Below, piece after piece: positions 26,286 to 34,633 of a DNA stretch of 64,000 nucleotides. The DNA is from Nocardioides speluncae (GTDB taxonomy: Bacteria > Actinomycetota > Actinomycetes > Propionibacteriales > Nocardioidaceae). Numbering within the stretch: position 1 is the stretch's first letter; every line of letters begins with the position of its first letter. The stretch lies in NCBI RefSeq assembly GCF_003121585.1, contig NZ_QEOO01000022.1:62001-126000 (forward strand), in the 5' to 3' direction. The translations under genes were made by a program, and so were the position numbers. The notes beneath the pieces are model-generated. The model was not told the origin of the DNA, did not search any database, and saw only the letters and a program-made list of their open reading frames with translations.

Positions 26286-26401
26286 CGCTGACCGGGCACT
26301 AATGGTTCACAAATCGCGCCGACCGGGCACTTGTGGCGAGGTCATCTCGCCACAAGTGCCCGGTCGACGCGTTACGACAAACCAAATGTGCCCGGTCAGC
26401 G
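26286..26401. terminator. nested inverted repeats between convergent genes
   Basis: Outer arms CGCTGACCGGGCAC (26286-26299) and its exact complement (26388-26401) enclose an inner hairpin of 20 perfect pairs (26321-26340 and 26346-26365) with a 5-nt loop. The same 10-nt motif, ACCGGGCACT or near, occurs four times. The site separates the Hcp-like gene from the metalloprotease gene and could terminate both, but there is no T-tract. Confidence 0.65.
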
Positions 26402-26402
26402 A

Positions 26403-29261
26403 CTAGGGGGTCGGCGGTACGACGCTGATCCGCGCCGCCTTGTTGCCCTGCAGCGCCTTCACCACCCAGATCACGGTGTTGAAGGCGACGCCGTCGTCAC
26501 TCGGGTTGCCGGTGCCGAGGATGCCGATCCCGATGTCGGTCCCGTAGAACTCCGGCAGCGGGGTGCCATCGGCGTCGACTACCCGGGTCGAGTACTGCTC
26601 GTTCCCCCTCGACGGCACCACTGTGGAGGCGTCGATGTCACGGAAGAACAGGCTGGTTCCCCGGATCTCGATGCCCGGGTACCAGGTCCGGGTGTCGCGG
26701 AACGTCTTCACCGGAGCCTGCGGATCGAAGGTGTTGCACTCCTCGGTGAAGTCCGGCTTCGGCTGGCACTCCTTGAACCGCTTGGTGTCGACCAAGCCGA
26801 ACGCCGCGTTCGACGACTGCGGCCGCGACGGCAGGTTCTTCAGCGTCGTCGGGTCGAGGGCGGCGTTCGCCCCACTGCGGCGCAGCGGGTCGAAGTGGCT
26901 GTCCACGATCAGCAGCCCGCCCTTGGCGCCGGCGCTCGGGAGCACCGTCGACTGGGCGTTGTTGGCCACGTGGTTGACGTTGCCGAACGTCGTGTCGCGG
27001 TACCACACGAGCATGCCCGGCGCGTTGTACTTGATCTTCTCGACCTTCCAGGCGCCGTTGGTCGCCGGCGCGCCGGTCTCCGAGTACGTCGTGTCGTAGG
27101 CGTACTGCAGGCCCTTGTCGAAGCCGTTGTAGTTGCGCCATTCGACCAGGTAGTACTGCTGCTTGACCTCGGTACCGGAGTGCTTGACCCAGCCGGCGCC
27201 GGACGTGTTGGTCCAGGTGCCGCCGGTCTGTGTCCAGCCGTTGTTGTCGGCGCCTTCGACGTCGTCGGTCCAGGTGGTCGCGCCACCGCCGGTGACCGAG
27301 AAGTCGTCGCCGAACCAGCCCCGCTCCAAGAACCCGGCGTCGGTCGCCTGCCGCAGCCGCAGCTGGATGGTCTGGCCTGCGAACCCGCTCAGGTCGACGT
27401 AGTCGTGCCGCCAGCCGTGGGTGTCGCCGGTGAGGCCGTACTTCTTGCCGCCGTAGTCGGCCAGCCGCCCGTTCGGGTCGGGGTAGTCGTCGTCGGTCGA
27501 GACCAGCGTGCCGGTCTCGTCGTACACCTTCTGCTCGGTCCAGGTGGTGCCGCCGTCGGTCGAGACCTCGACGAACCCGTAGTCCCAGTCCGCCTCGATG
27601 ACGTAGTTGTTCCACATCCAGAACTTCGCGTCGGCGGCGTCAGGCACCTCGACGGTCCGGCTGAGCTTGACGTCGGCCCAGTCCTGGTCGGCGCTGGAGT
27701 ACCACATGTTCGCGCCGCTGTGCGGCTCGGCGAGACTGATCACCTTCTCCGGCAGGTTGACCTTGAGCCCGTCCTCGGTGCCCGCGGGCGGCCGCGAGGT
27801 CTGGCCCACCACAGCCGTCTGTACGTCGTCGCCAGGCTCGATCTCCAGCGGGTCGGCCCAGCCCAGCACCCACTTGTCCCACAGACCCATGTGGGTCGGC
27901 ATCGACTGGAAGATCGGTCCCGAGTGCGAGCCCGAGGACATCAGGTCCCAGAAGTCGACGTCGGAGTCCCCGGCACCGGAGGTGTCGTAGAGGTCCGGGA
28001 GGCCGAGGTCGTGGCCGTACTCGTGGGCGAAGACGCCGACGCCGGAGTCCTCCGGCTGCACGATGTAGTTGGACAGCCGCAGGTCGGTGCCCGGGATCGG
28101 AGCGCCCCCGGCTACCGCCGAGGAGTGGGCCCAGATCGAGTAGGTGCCCTCGGCACCACCGCCGCTGGACTTGTCCGCGCCGGCGTGCACGAGTACGACG
28201 TGGTCGATCACGCCGTCCGGTTCGAGCAGGTTGCCGTCACCGTCGACGTCGCCCTGGTCCTCGACGTCGTAGTCGGCCCATGGGAAGTCCGGCTCGGCCT
28301 CAGCGAGCGCGGCCACGGCGTCGATCGGCAGCTGGCCGGGGCCGAGATCGTTGTCCGGGTGGCCCTGCATGTCCTGGACCGCGCCGTACGTCCAGTTGCC
28401 TTCCTCGTCCTGGAAGCAGGTGGTCGCGCCGTACCAGGCCTCGGAGTGCGGCACCTCGACCCACGGCGTGGTCTTGCCGGAGACGGTGTAGGCGCCCTTC
28501 GACATCTCCTCGAACATGTTCTTCATCGTGTAGCCGGAGATGTCGATGCCGCGCCTGCCGTCGGGCCCGCGCAGGTCCTTGCGGACCCGCTCGGTGATGC
28601 CCTTCTTGGTGAACAGCATCTTGTCGAAGTGGCGCGGAGAGAAGTCCGGCACCCACATCGAGTTGTTGTCCTTCTGGTCGAAGTCCGCCGGGTCGGGGAG
28701 CTCGTTGTGCAACGGCCCGTTCAGGCTGGCCGCGCCGGGCTTGCAGCCCTCAGAGCCCCAGAACTCCGGGACCTGGGTGCCGGAGAAGTCGTCGTTGGCG
28801 GCCTCGTTGAACTCGACCAGGATGGTGAGCAGCTTGGCGACCTGCGGGCCCTTCTTCTTACCGGCGGCCTTGCTGTTCAGCTCCTGCGGGCTGAGCCCGG
28901 TCCGGATCGCCTTGGCCTCGGTGCGGGCGAGCTGACGCGCCGCCTTCGGGTTGCCGGCGGCGTGCTTGGCGTCGTACGCCGCAGCCTCGTCGAGGGCGTC
29001 CTTGAGGATGGCCTTGTTCTTCGCGCCGTTCTTGCTCAGCCGGACGTCGACGTCGAAGGCCTTCTCGGCGCGCGGGGCGACGTAGTTGATGTAGTAGTCG
29101 TCACCGGCTGCGCTGGCTGCCTTGTCGGCCGGGGCCGGGTCCGGCTTCGCCGTCGTACCCCCGGACGCGCCCGTCGACGCCAGACCGGCGGCGACGAGAG
29201 CGAGTGCTGGTACGGCGACCGCGGCGCGCAGGCGGTTGCGCGCGAGTCTGCTCGTCTTCAT
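26403..29261 (-). CDS. secreted M6 (immune inhibitor A-like) metalloprotease
   Basis: A 952-residue exported peptidase. A signal peptide (1-32) and a propeptide-like Lys-rich region precede the catalytic domain with the zinc motif HEYGHDLGLPD (His413, Glu414, His417). The following 500 residues carry beta-sandwich modules typical of InhA-type proteins. Family members degrade extracellular proteins. There is no obvious cell-wall anchor. It converges with the Hcp-like gene across the nested hairpin. Length matches large M6 proteases. Confidence 0.92.
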   Translation of the reverse strand: MKTSRLARNRLRAAVAVPALALVAAGLASTGASGGTTAKPDPAPADKAASAAGDDYYINYVAPRAEKAFDVDVRLSKNGAKNKAILKDALDEAAAYDAKHAAGNPKAARQLARTEAKAIRTGLSPQELNSKAAGKKKGPQVAKLLTILVEFNEAANDDFSGTQVPEFWGSEGCKPGAASLNGPLHNELPDPADFDQKDNNSMWVPDFSPRHFDKMLFTKKGITERVRKDLRGPDGRRGIDISGYTMKNMFEEMSKGAYTVSGKTTPWVEVPHSEAWYGATTCFQDEEGNWTYGAVQDMQGHPDNDLGPGQLPIDAVAALAEAEPDFPWADYDVEDQGDVDGDGNLLEPDGVIDHVVLVHAGADKSSGGGAEGTYSIWAHSSAVAGGAPIPGTDLRLSNYIVQPEDSGVGVFAHEYGHDLGLPDLYDTSGAGDSDVDFWDLMSSGSHSGPIFQSMPTHMGLWDKWVLGWADPLEIEPGDDVQTAVVGQTSRPPAGTEDGLKVNLPEKVISLAEPHSGANMWYSSADQDWADVKLSRTVEVPDAADAKFWMWNNYVIEADWDYGFVEVSTDGGTTWTEQKVYDETGTLVSTDDDYPDPNGRLADYGGKKYGLTGDTHGWRHDYVDLSGFAGQTIQLRLRQATDAGFLERGWFGDDFSVTGGGATTWTDDVEGADNNGWTQTGGTWTNTSGAGWVKHSGTEVKQQYYLVEWRNYNGFDKGLQYAYDTTYSETGAPATNGAWKVEKIKYNAPGMLVWYRDTTFGNVNHVANNAQSTVLPSAGAKGGLLIVDSHFDPLRRSGANAALDPTTLKNLPSRPQSSNAAFGLVDTKRFKECQPKPDFTEECNTFDPQAPVKTFRDTRTWYPGIEIRGTSLFFRDIDASTVVPSRGNEQYSTRVVDADGTPLPEFYGTDIGIGILGTGNPSDDGVAFNTVIWVVKALQGNKAARISVVPPTP

Positions 29262-29438
29262 TTTTCTCCCTACCTGAGGCCCGGCCTGTCTCCCTCACCG
29301 GGACTTCCCTGCCGCTTCGTGGGCGGATAGGACCCGATCCTGCACCTGTCAGCGGCGTACCGCTAGGCCTACCAGCAGGTCATAACCGGACAGTTCAGAC
29401 CCCGCTGGCGGCGGTGCCAGGAGTGAAGACGGGCCGGG

Positions 29439-31229
29439 TCAGCGGTGGGAGTAGTCGCGGAAGCCGCGCTTGGTCTTGCGGCCGAGGTAGCCGGCGGTGA
29501 CCAGGTGCTCCAGCAGCGGGGCGGGAGCGAAGCCGGGCTCGCGGAACTCCAGGTAGAGCTCCTTCTGGATCGCCAGCGAGACGTCGTTACCGACCACGTC
29601 GAGCAGCTCGAACGGGCCCATCGGCAGCGCACAGCCCAGCTTCATCGCGGTGTCGATGTCGTCGGCGGTCGCGTAGTGCGCCTCCAGCATCTTGACCGCG
29701 TCGTTGAGGTACGGGAACAGCAGCGCGTTGACGATGAACCCGGCCCGGTCGCTACAGGACACGGCGTGCTTGCCGACCTTGGCGCACAGCGCGCGGACGG
29801 TCTCGGCCACGTCGTCGGAGGTGCTGACCGTGGTCACCACCTCGACCAGCTTCATCACCGGCGCCGGGTTGAAGAAGTGCATGCCGATGACGTCCTGCGG
29901 CCGGCTGGTCGCCTTGGCGCAGGAGATGATCGGCAAGCTCGACGTCGTGGTGGCCAGGATCGCGCCAGGCTTGCAGATCTCGTCGAGGTTCTCGAACAGA
30001 GTGGTCTTGATCCCGAGGTCCTCGGCGATCGCCTCGACCACGATGTCGACCGACTTCAGGTCGTCGAGCTTGGTGGTGCCGGTCAGCCGGCCGAGCACCT
30101 CGGCCTTGGCCGACTCCTCCAGCTTGCCGCGCTGGATCGCCTTGTCCAGCGAGCGCTCGATCGTCGCCTTGACCCCGTCGACCTTGTCCTGCGAGCGGCC
30201 GACGTACAGCACGTCGTACCCGGCCTTGGCGAAGACCTCGACGATGCCGGACGCCATGGTGCCGGTGCCGACCACGCCGACCTGCTTGATGTCGTGCTTG
30301 AACTGCGGGGCGTCGTCGGCCGACGGGGTGTGGGCGTCGTCTACGACAGCGGAGGTGTCCGGGCCCTCGTAGGTATAGAAGCCGGCGCCGGTCTTGCGGC
30401 CGAGCAGGCCCGCGGTGACCATCTGCTTGAGGATCGGGGCGGGCGCGTGCAGCCGGTCGCGACCCTGCTTGTACATCGTGTCGAGGATCTCGTACGCCGT
30501 GTCCAGGCCGATCAGGTCGAGCAGCGCCAGCGGGCCCATCGGGTAGCCACAGCCGAACCGCATCGCCGCGTCGATGTCCTCGCGGCTGGCGTACTTGCCT
30601 TCGTACATCGCCACCGCGTGGTTGAGGTAGCCGAACAGCAGCGTGTTGGCGATGAAGCCGGCCTTATCGCCGCAGACCACCGGGCTCTTGCCGATCTTCT
30701 CGACCAGCGCCTTGGTGGTGTCCAGGACCTCGGGCTCGGTGACCACGGTGCGGATGATCTCGACGAACTTCTGCACCGGCGCCGGGTTGAAGAAGTGGAC
30801 GCCGACCACGCGGCCAGGCCGCGAGTTGGCGGTCGAGATCTCGGTGACCGACAGCGAGGAGGTGTTGGTGGCGAGCACCGTCTCCGGCGAGACGATCTCG
30901 TCGAGCTGGGCGAACAGCTCCTTCTTGGTCTCCAGCGACTCCACGACCGCCTCTACGACCAGCTCAGCGTCGGCGAGCGCCTTCAGGTCGGTGGCGAACG
31001 AGATCCGGTCGAGCAGCGCCTTCTGCTCGTCCTCGGTCAGCTTGCCGCGCGCGACCGCTCGGCCGGTGGAGTGCTCGAGGTGCTGGCGGCCCCGCTCCAC
31101 GGCCTCGTCGTTCAGCTCTACGCCGATGACGGTGACGCCGTTGCGGGCGAAGACCTCGGCGATTCCGGCACCCATGGTGCCGAGGCCGATCACGCCGATG
31201 GTGCCGAATTCACGCTGCTCGCTGGTCAT
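29439..31229 (-). CDS. duplicated 3-hydroxyacyl-CoA dehydrogenase
   Basis: A 596-residue protein consisting of two complete 3-hydroxyacyl-CoA dehydrogenases in tandem. Each half has a Rossmann motif (GVIGLGTMGAGI near residue 10 and GVVGTGTMASGI near 305), a substrate motif (GVHFFNPAPVQKF and GMHFFNPAPVMKL) and a C-terminal 3HCDH domain. It oxidises 3-hydroxybutyryl- and longer hydroxyacyl-CoA, and could make or use hydroxybutyryl-CoA for the ethylmalonyl-CoA pathway. The ATG at 31229 is set by the conserved start. Both halves keep the catalytic His/Glu region. Confidence 0.93.
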   Translation of the reverse strand: MTSEQREFGTIGVIGLGTMGAGIAEVFARNGVTVIGVELNDEAVERGRQHLEHSTGRAVARGKLTEDEQKALLDRISFATDLKALADAELVVEAVVESLETKKELFAQLDEIVSPETVLATNTSSLSVTEISTANSRPGRVVGVHFFNPAPVQKFVEIIRTVVTEPEVLDTTKALVEKIGKSPVVCGDKAGFIANTLLFGYLNHAVAMYEGKYASREDIDAAMRFGCGYPMGPLALLDLIGLDTAYEILDTMYKQGRDRLHAPAPILKQMVTAGLLGRKTGAGFYTYEGPDTSAVVDDAHTPSADDAPQFKHDIKQVGVVGTGTMASGIVEVFAKAGYDVLYVGRSQDKVDGVKATIERSLDKAIQRGKLEESAKAEVLGRLTGTTKLDDLKSVDIVVEAIAEDLGIKTTLFENLDEICKPGAILATTTSSLPIISCAKATSRPQDVIGMHFFNPAPVMKLVEVVTTVSTSDDVAETVRALCAKVGKHAVSCSDRAGFIVNALLFPYLNDAVKMLEAHYATADDIDTAMKLGCALPMGPFELLDVVGNDVSLAIQKELYLEFREPGFAPAPLLEHLVTAGYLGRKTKRGFRDYSHR

Positions 31230-31284
31230 GCCCGGGATCATGCCATGATCCGGGCGGCCTCGGACTGTGGGTCCAGTCACGCTC

Positions 31285-31731
31285 TCAGCGGCCGGCGGTG
31301 GCCTCGATCTCGCGCTGCAGCGCGCCCACGGAGTGCTTGACCGCTATCCCGACGAACGGCTCGATCGCCTTCCCGAGCGCCTTGCTGGCGATCCCGCCGG
31401 GCAGCGTGTAGGAGATGTCGGCGCTCACTCGGGTGCTGGTCGCGTCGACCGACTCGAACCGCCACGTCGACGAGCAGACGAAGCCCTTGATCGAGTCGAA
31501 CGCGAACTGCTCGCCCTCGGTGAACTCGACCACCTTGACGCGAGTCTTGATCGGCGCACCGATCGTCAGCGCGGCGTCGAACACCGAGTCCAGGCCGTAG
31601 TCGAGGTCGCCGACCGGCACGAACCTCTTCACGCCGTACAGCCAGGTCCCGACGTGGCGATAGTCCGCGATGTACGCGAACGCCTGCTCCCGCGACGCGG
31701 CACAGACCGCCGATGCGTGTACGTCGACCAT
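31285..31731 (-). CDS. SRPBCC/polyketide cyclase-like protein
   Basis: A 148-residue START/SRPBCC-fold protein (ASREQAFAYIADYRHVGTW at the start, TRVSADISYTLPGG late), likely a hydrophobic ligand binder. The ATG at 31731 lies 7 bp after a minus-strand TAGCGT (31744-31739), indicating a leaderless transcript. The first three bases of that -10 are the stop codon of the GNAT remnant just upstream. Substrate unknown. Confidence 0.82.
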   Translation of the reverse strand: MVDVHASAVCAASREQAFAYIADYRHVGTWLYGVKRFVPVGDLDYGLDSVFDAALTIGAPIKTRVKVVEFTEGEQFAFDSIKGFVCSSTWRFESVDATSTRVSADISYTLPGGIASKALGKAIEPFVGIAVKHSVGALQREIEATAGR

Positions 31732-31738
31732 GGCGGGG

Positions 31739-31744
31739 ACGCTA
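31739..31744 (-). promoter_or_regulatory. -10 element of the SRPBCC gene
   Basis: TAGCGT on the minus strand, 7 bp before the ATG at 31731. It overlaps the TAG stop of the GNAT fragment, so the fragment supplies the promoter DNA for this gene. Confidence 0.45.
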
Positions 31745-31795
31745 CCCGAGGTCGGCGACCAGCCGGCGGACCATGCCGACCCGTGCGTCGTACCT
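31742..31795 (-). pseudogene. 3'-end fragment of a GNAT acetyltransferase gene
   Basis: The frame reads [17 protein letters not shown] and stop. The first twelve residues equal the end of the GNAT protein encoded at 32519-32998 ([12 protein letters not shown], then GR and stop). The matching 36-bp DNA segments differ at four positions, all third codon positions and all synonymous. The fragment abuts the stop codon of the collagen-like gene. It is either the remnant of a second GNAT copy or the displaced true end of the neighbouring gene. Confidence 0.7.
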
Positions 31796-32439
31796 CAGAG
31801 CGCGTACGCGCAGGCCGCCCACGCAGTGAGATGCCACGGCGTCGAGAGATCGCTGCCGTTGCGGTTGGCGATCGCGGCCGAGACATGCCACACCTCGGCG
31901 CCGTTGGGGAAGTCAGGGGAGACATCGGGCGGATAGACCATGGGCTGGCTGTCGCGGCTTCCGGAGATCATCGACCCGGAGTTGGTCGAGAAGCCTCCTC
32001 CGATGACCCGTTTCCCGGCCGGGCACGCTGCCTCCGCCGTCAGCGATCCCGCAGCCGTGCCACTGACCTGAACGGACTTGTACTCCAGCCCACTGATTCC
32101 GTTCGTACCCGGGACGCCCTGCTGGCCGGGCTCTCCCTGCTGGCCGGGCTCTCCCTGCTGACCCGGCACGCCCTGCTGACCCGGCTCTCCCTGCTGACCG
32201 GGCAGACCCTGCGGGCCGGCCGGTCCTCTCGGGCCGACCTTGCCCTGCAGCTTCACCTCGGCGCTGTCGTTGATGTCGGCCAACTGGAGGGTGCCGTTGC
32301 GCACGTCGCGCGACTGGATCGTCTCGTCCTTGATGTTCGCGGAGGTCACGACGAGTGCGGCGTACGAGGTTCCCCCGGTGGCGATGACGAGTGCCAGGGT
32401 GGCTGCGACGTCGGCGAAGCGGGGACGGTAGCGAAGCAT
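31795..32439 (-). CDS. exported collagen-like GXY-repeat protein
   Basis: A 214-residue protein with a signal-anchor-like N-terminus (about 9-30), a short spacer, then about 15 uninterrupted GXY triplets (residues 70-114, GPRGPAGPQGLPGQQGEPG and so on), then a globular C-terminal domain with a CPAGKRVIGGGFS motif. Bacterial collagen-like proteins form triple helices with the C-terminal domain acting as trimeriser or binder. The repetitive CAGCAGGG-type DNA makes repeat-number variation likely. It sits between a GNAT gene and a duplicate of that gene's 3' end. Confidence 0.85.
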   Translation of the reverse strand: MLRYRPRFADVAATLALVIATGGTSYAALVVTSANIKDETIQSRDVRNGTLQLADINDSAEVKLQGKVGPRGPAGPQGLPGQQGEPGQQGVPGQQGEPGQQGEPGQQGVPGTNGISGLEYKSVQVSGTAAGSLTAEAACPAGKRVIGGGFSTNSGSMISGSRDSQPMVYPPDVSPDFPNGAEVWHVSAAIANRNGSDLSTPWHLTAWAACAYAL

Positions 32440-32518
32440 GCTGGAACTCCTCGGGCTCGGGGGTGTGGACCGGCCGAACTATCGCACGACGGACCGGCGT
32501 GCGTTCGGAGTTTCCCGG

Positions 32519-32998
32519 TTATCGCCCCAGCCGGCGCACCATGCCCACGCGGGCGTCGTACCTCTCCAGGAGTTGTTCGTGCTCGAGATGGCGGGCCAAG
32601 ACGCCGGTCGGCTCCTCCACGACCGCGAACCCGAGCCGCAGATAGTACGGCGCGTTCCAGGGAACGTTCGCGAACGTGGTCAGCGTCAACTCCTCGTGAC
32701 CGCCGGCCGCCGCCGCGGCACAGCAGGCCTCGAGCAGCGCCGTACCGATCCCGCGGCGGCCGTGGTCGGGGTGCACCGCCAGCATCTCGAGGTGAGCCGA
32801 GCCGACCTCGACGAGCACGTTCGCGATGCCGACCGGCGGTCGTCCGGCCACCAGCAGGAAGCCCGGCTGCGCCGCCCGCCACTCGCCCGTGGCCGGCTGG
32901 TCCCAGGTCTCCGGCTGGAAGCGGTCGATGAAGAGCTGGTCGGCGGCCGCCTCGACCCCACCCAGCAGCGGCAGGTCGGAAGGCTCGGCCGGGCGCAC
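32519..32998 (-). CDS. GNAT-family N-acetyltransferase
   Basis: A 159-residue GNAT with the acetyl-CoA site signature [18 protein letters not shown] and the later strand [16 protein letters not shown]. The GTG at 32998 is used. It is divergent from nucS with only 44 bp between, where TACAGT (33031-33026, minus) may be its -10. Its C-terminal coding end is duplicated at 31742-31795. Acetyl acceptor unknown. Confidence 0.88.
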   Translation of the reverse strand: MRPAEPSDLPLLGGVEAAADQLFIDRFQPETWDQPATGEWRAAQPGFLLVAGRPPVGIANVLVEVGSAHLEMLAVHPDHGRRGIGTALLEACCAAAAAGGHEELTLTTFANVPWNAPYYLRLGFAVVEEPTGVLARHLEHEQLLERYDARVGMVRRLGR

Positions 32999-33029
32999 GT
33001 CGTTCTGCAGGATCGTCAGGGGCTCACTG

Positions 33030-33035
33030 TAGATT
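33030..33035 (+). promoter_or_regulatory. -10 element of a leaderless nucS mRNA
   Basis: TAGATT, 7 bp before the GTG at 33043, with no ribosome-binding site. It overlaps a minus-strand TACAGT that may serve the divergent GNAT gene. Confidence 0.5.
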
Positions 33036-33042
33036 CGCCCGG

Positions 33043-33726
33043 GTGAGACTCGTCGTAGCCCGCTGCCAGGTCGACTACGCCGGGCGGCTCTCCGCCCACC
33101 TACCGATGGCGACCCGCGTGATCATGCTCAAAGGCGACGGCTCGGTGCTGATCCACAGCGACGGCGGCTCCTACAAGCCGCTCAACTGGATGTCGCCGCC
33201 GTGCACGGTGCGCGAAGGCAAGAACGACGACGGCCTCGCCGAGTGGACCGTCACGTCCAAGACCGACGACACGCTGCGGATCCTGATCGAGGAGATCCAC
33301 CACGACTCCTCCCACGACCTCGGCATCGACCCCGGCCTGCAGAAGGACGGCGTCGAGAAGCACCTCCAGGAGCTGCTCGCCGAGCACCCCGCCACCCTGT
33401 CCCCCGGCCTGACCCTGGTACGCCGCGAGTACCCCACCGCCATCGGCCCGGTCGACCTGATGTGCCGCGACGGCGAAGGCGCATCGGTTGCCGTTGAGAT
33501 CAAGCGCCGCGGCGAGATCGACGGGGTCGAACAGCTCACCCGCTACCTTGAGCTGCTCAACCGCGAGCCCCTGCTCACCGCCAAGGGCCCGGTCCGCGGC
33601 ATCTTCGCCGCCCAGGAGATCAAGCCCCAAGCCCGCGTCCTGGCCACCGACCGCGGCATTGCCTGCGCCGTCGTCGACTACGACGCCCTCCGCGGCCTCG
33701 ACGACGCCGAGGCCCGACTCTTCTAA
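33043..33726 (+). CDS. nucS: mismatch-specific endonuclease NucS/EndoMS
   Basis: A 227-residue NucS. The N-terminal DNA-binding and dimerisation domain opens with [21 protein letters not shown]. The C-terminal RecB-like nuclease carries Asp138, Glu152 and Lys154 ([18 protein letters not shown]) and Gln164. The chain ends in ARLF, consistent with the sliding-clamp-binding tail. In actinobacteria NucS cuts both strands at mismatches and replaces MutS/MutL repair. The upstream -10 indicates leaderless expression. A small frameshifted gene follows by 11 bp. Confidence 0.96.
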   Translation: MRLVVARCQVDYAGRLSAHLPMATRVIMLKGDGSVLIHSDGGSYKPLNWMSPPCTVREGKNDDGLAEWTVTSKTDDTLRILIEEIHHDSSHDLGIDPGLQKDGVEKHLQELLAEHPATLSPGLTLVRREYPTAIGPVDLMCRDGEGASVAVEIKRRGEIDGVEQLTRYLELLNREPLLTAKGPVRGIFAAQEIKPQARVLATDRGIACAVVDYDALRGLDDAEARLF

Positions 33727-33737
33727 GGAGTTGATCC

Positions 33738-34006
33738 ATGGCGTGGGAGGCCGGCCGTCCGGCGGATGTTGAGTTCGATGCCGTCACGACCCGCGAGCAG
33801 GCTGCGCAGGTCGTATCGAAGATGTTGGACGATCTAGCGGCCAATCCCGACGCATGGGAAACCCGACGCTTCCGAGGTTCCTCGAAGCCCTCGCTGCGGT
33901 GATCGAGTCGATCCCGCAGCATTACGCAAACGCTGGTCAGCCAGTGCCAGCACTCGACTGGCGTCACTTTGTCGAGATGCTGGTGGCGGCGACTGGGTAC
34001 GAGTGA
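33738..34006 (+). pseudogene. frameshifted small gene (DUF7660-like) after nucS
   Basis: AAGGAG (33725-33730) sits seven bases before the ATG at 33738. Frame 1 runs to a stop at 33902 (54 residues, MAWEAGRPADVEFDAV through NPDAWE). The -1 frame from about 33860 continues sensibly as NPTLPRFLEALAAVIESIP through ALDWRHFVEMLVAATGYE to a TGA at 34004-34006. Joined, they give about 89 residues resembling a small actinobacterial family I recall as DUF7660, with its ending WRxFxxML..A..YE. One base appears missing in GGGAAACCC. It is a recent mutation, a sequencing error or, less likely, recoding. Confidence 0.75.
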
Positions 34007-34048
34007 AACGGCCCGAAGCCTGTCGGGCGAGTGCGAGAGGATGAAGCG

Positions 34049-34633
34049 ATGCGGATCTTCCACATAGCGCTCGAGTCGGACTGGCAGGCGGCCCAGGAGG
34101 ACGGCCGGTACGCCGTGTCGACCCTGGGGCGGACGCTGGCCGAGGAGGGGTTCATCCACGCCTCCCGCGCCGACCAGTGGCAGACGGTGCGCAAGAACTT
34201 CTACGCCGACGTCGAGGAGCCGCTGGTGCTGCTGGTGATCGACACCGAGCGGCTGGACGCGCCGGTGGTGGAGGAGCCCGCCGTACCGGGCGGCGAAGAG
34301 ACGTTCCCGCACATCTACGGCGTGATCGAGGTCGACGCGGTGGTCAACGCACTGCCGATCGACAATCAGCAACCTCCTCAACCAGCGGTGCCGGCGCCAG
34401 GGGCGACGCCATCGCTGTCGCGGCTGTTCCTCGAGGAGATGATGTTCCGGTTGGCGCTGGGGACGGCGGTGGTCGTGCTCGCGGGAGCCGCCGGCATGGT
34501 CACGCAACAGGCAGGCAGTGACGGGCTCGCGGCCGTCGTTACGGTGACGGTGCTAATAGCTGGCGGGGCGGTGGCGTTCGTGCTGACCCGGCGCCGCGAC
34601 CAGCGCTACAAGGACGCCCGCTCGGATTCCTGA
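34049..34633 (+). CDS. DUF952 protein with C-terminal membrane hairpin
   Basis: A 194-residue protein. The DUF952 domain (1-100: MRIFHIALESDWQAA, GRTLAEEGFIHAS, NFYAD, LVLLVID, FPHIYGVI) is followed by a Pro/Ala linker and two membrane helices (about 132-152 and 158-178), an unusual addition to a domain that usually stands alone. The ATG at 34049 follows GAGAGG-like sequence and fits the domain start. DUF952 has no firm function. The 3' end overlaps the D-amino-acid oxidase gene by 28 bp. Confidence 0.82.
   Translation: MRIFHIALESDWQAAQEDGRYAVSTLGRTLAEEGFIHASRADQWQTVRKNFYADVEEPLVLLVIDTERLDAPVVEEPAVPGGEETFPHIYGVIEVDAVVNALPIDNQQPPQPAVPAPGATPSLSRLFLEEMMFRLALGTAVVVLAGAAGMVTQQAGSDGLAAVVTVTVLIAGGAVAFVLTRRRDQRYKDARSDS

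Noticed and set aside
26331..29330. 999-codon open frame antisense to the M6 protease gene
   Set aside because: Low-complexity Arg/Val/Leu/Gly-rich translation without domains; the opposite strand has a coherent protease. It is a by-product of high GC.
29445..31340. 631-codon frame antisense to the hydroxyacyl-CoA dehydrogenase
   Set aside because: Repetitive Leu/Val/Asp/Arg composition typical of shadow frames.
31795..32439. Tandem CAGCAGGG-type units read as a CRISPR-like or satellite array
   Set aside because: They encode uninterrupted Gly-X-Y triplets of an exported collagen-like protein; there are no spacers.
33855..33865. Programmed -1 frameshift at GGGAAAC in the gene after nucS
   Set aside because: The heptamer is not in the register needed for simultaneous slippage, and no stimulatory structure is evident; a one-base deletion or sequencing error is simpler.
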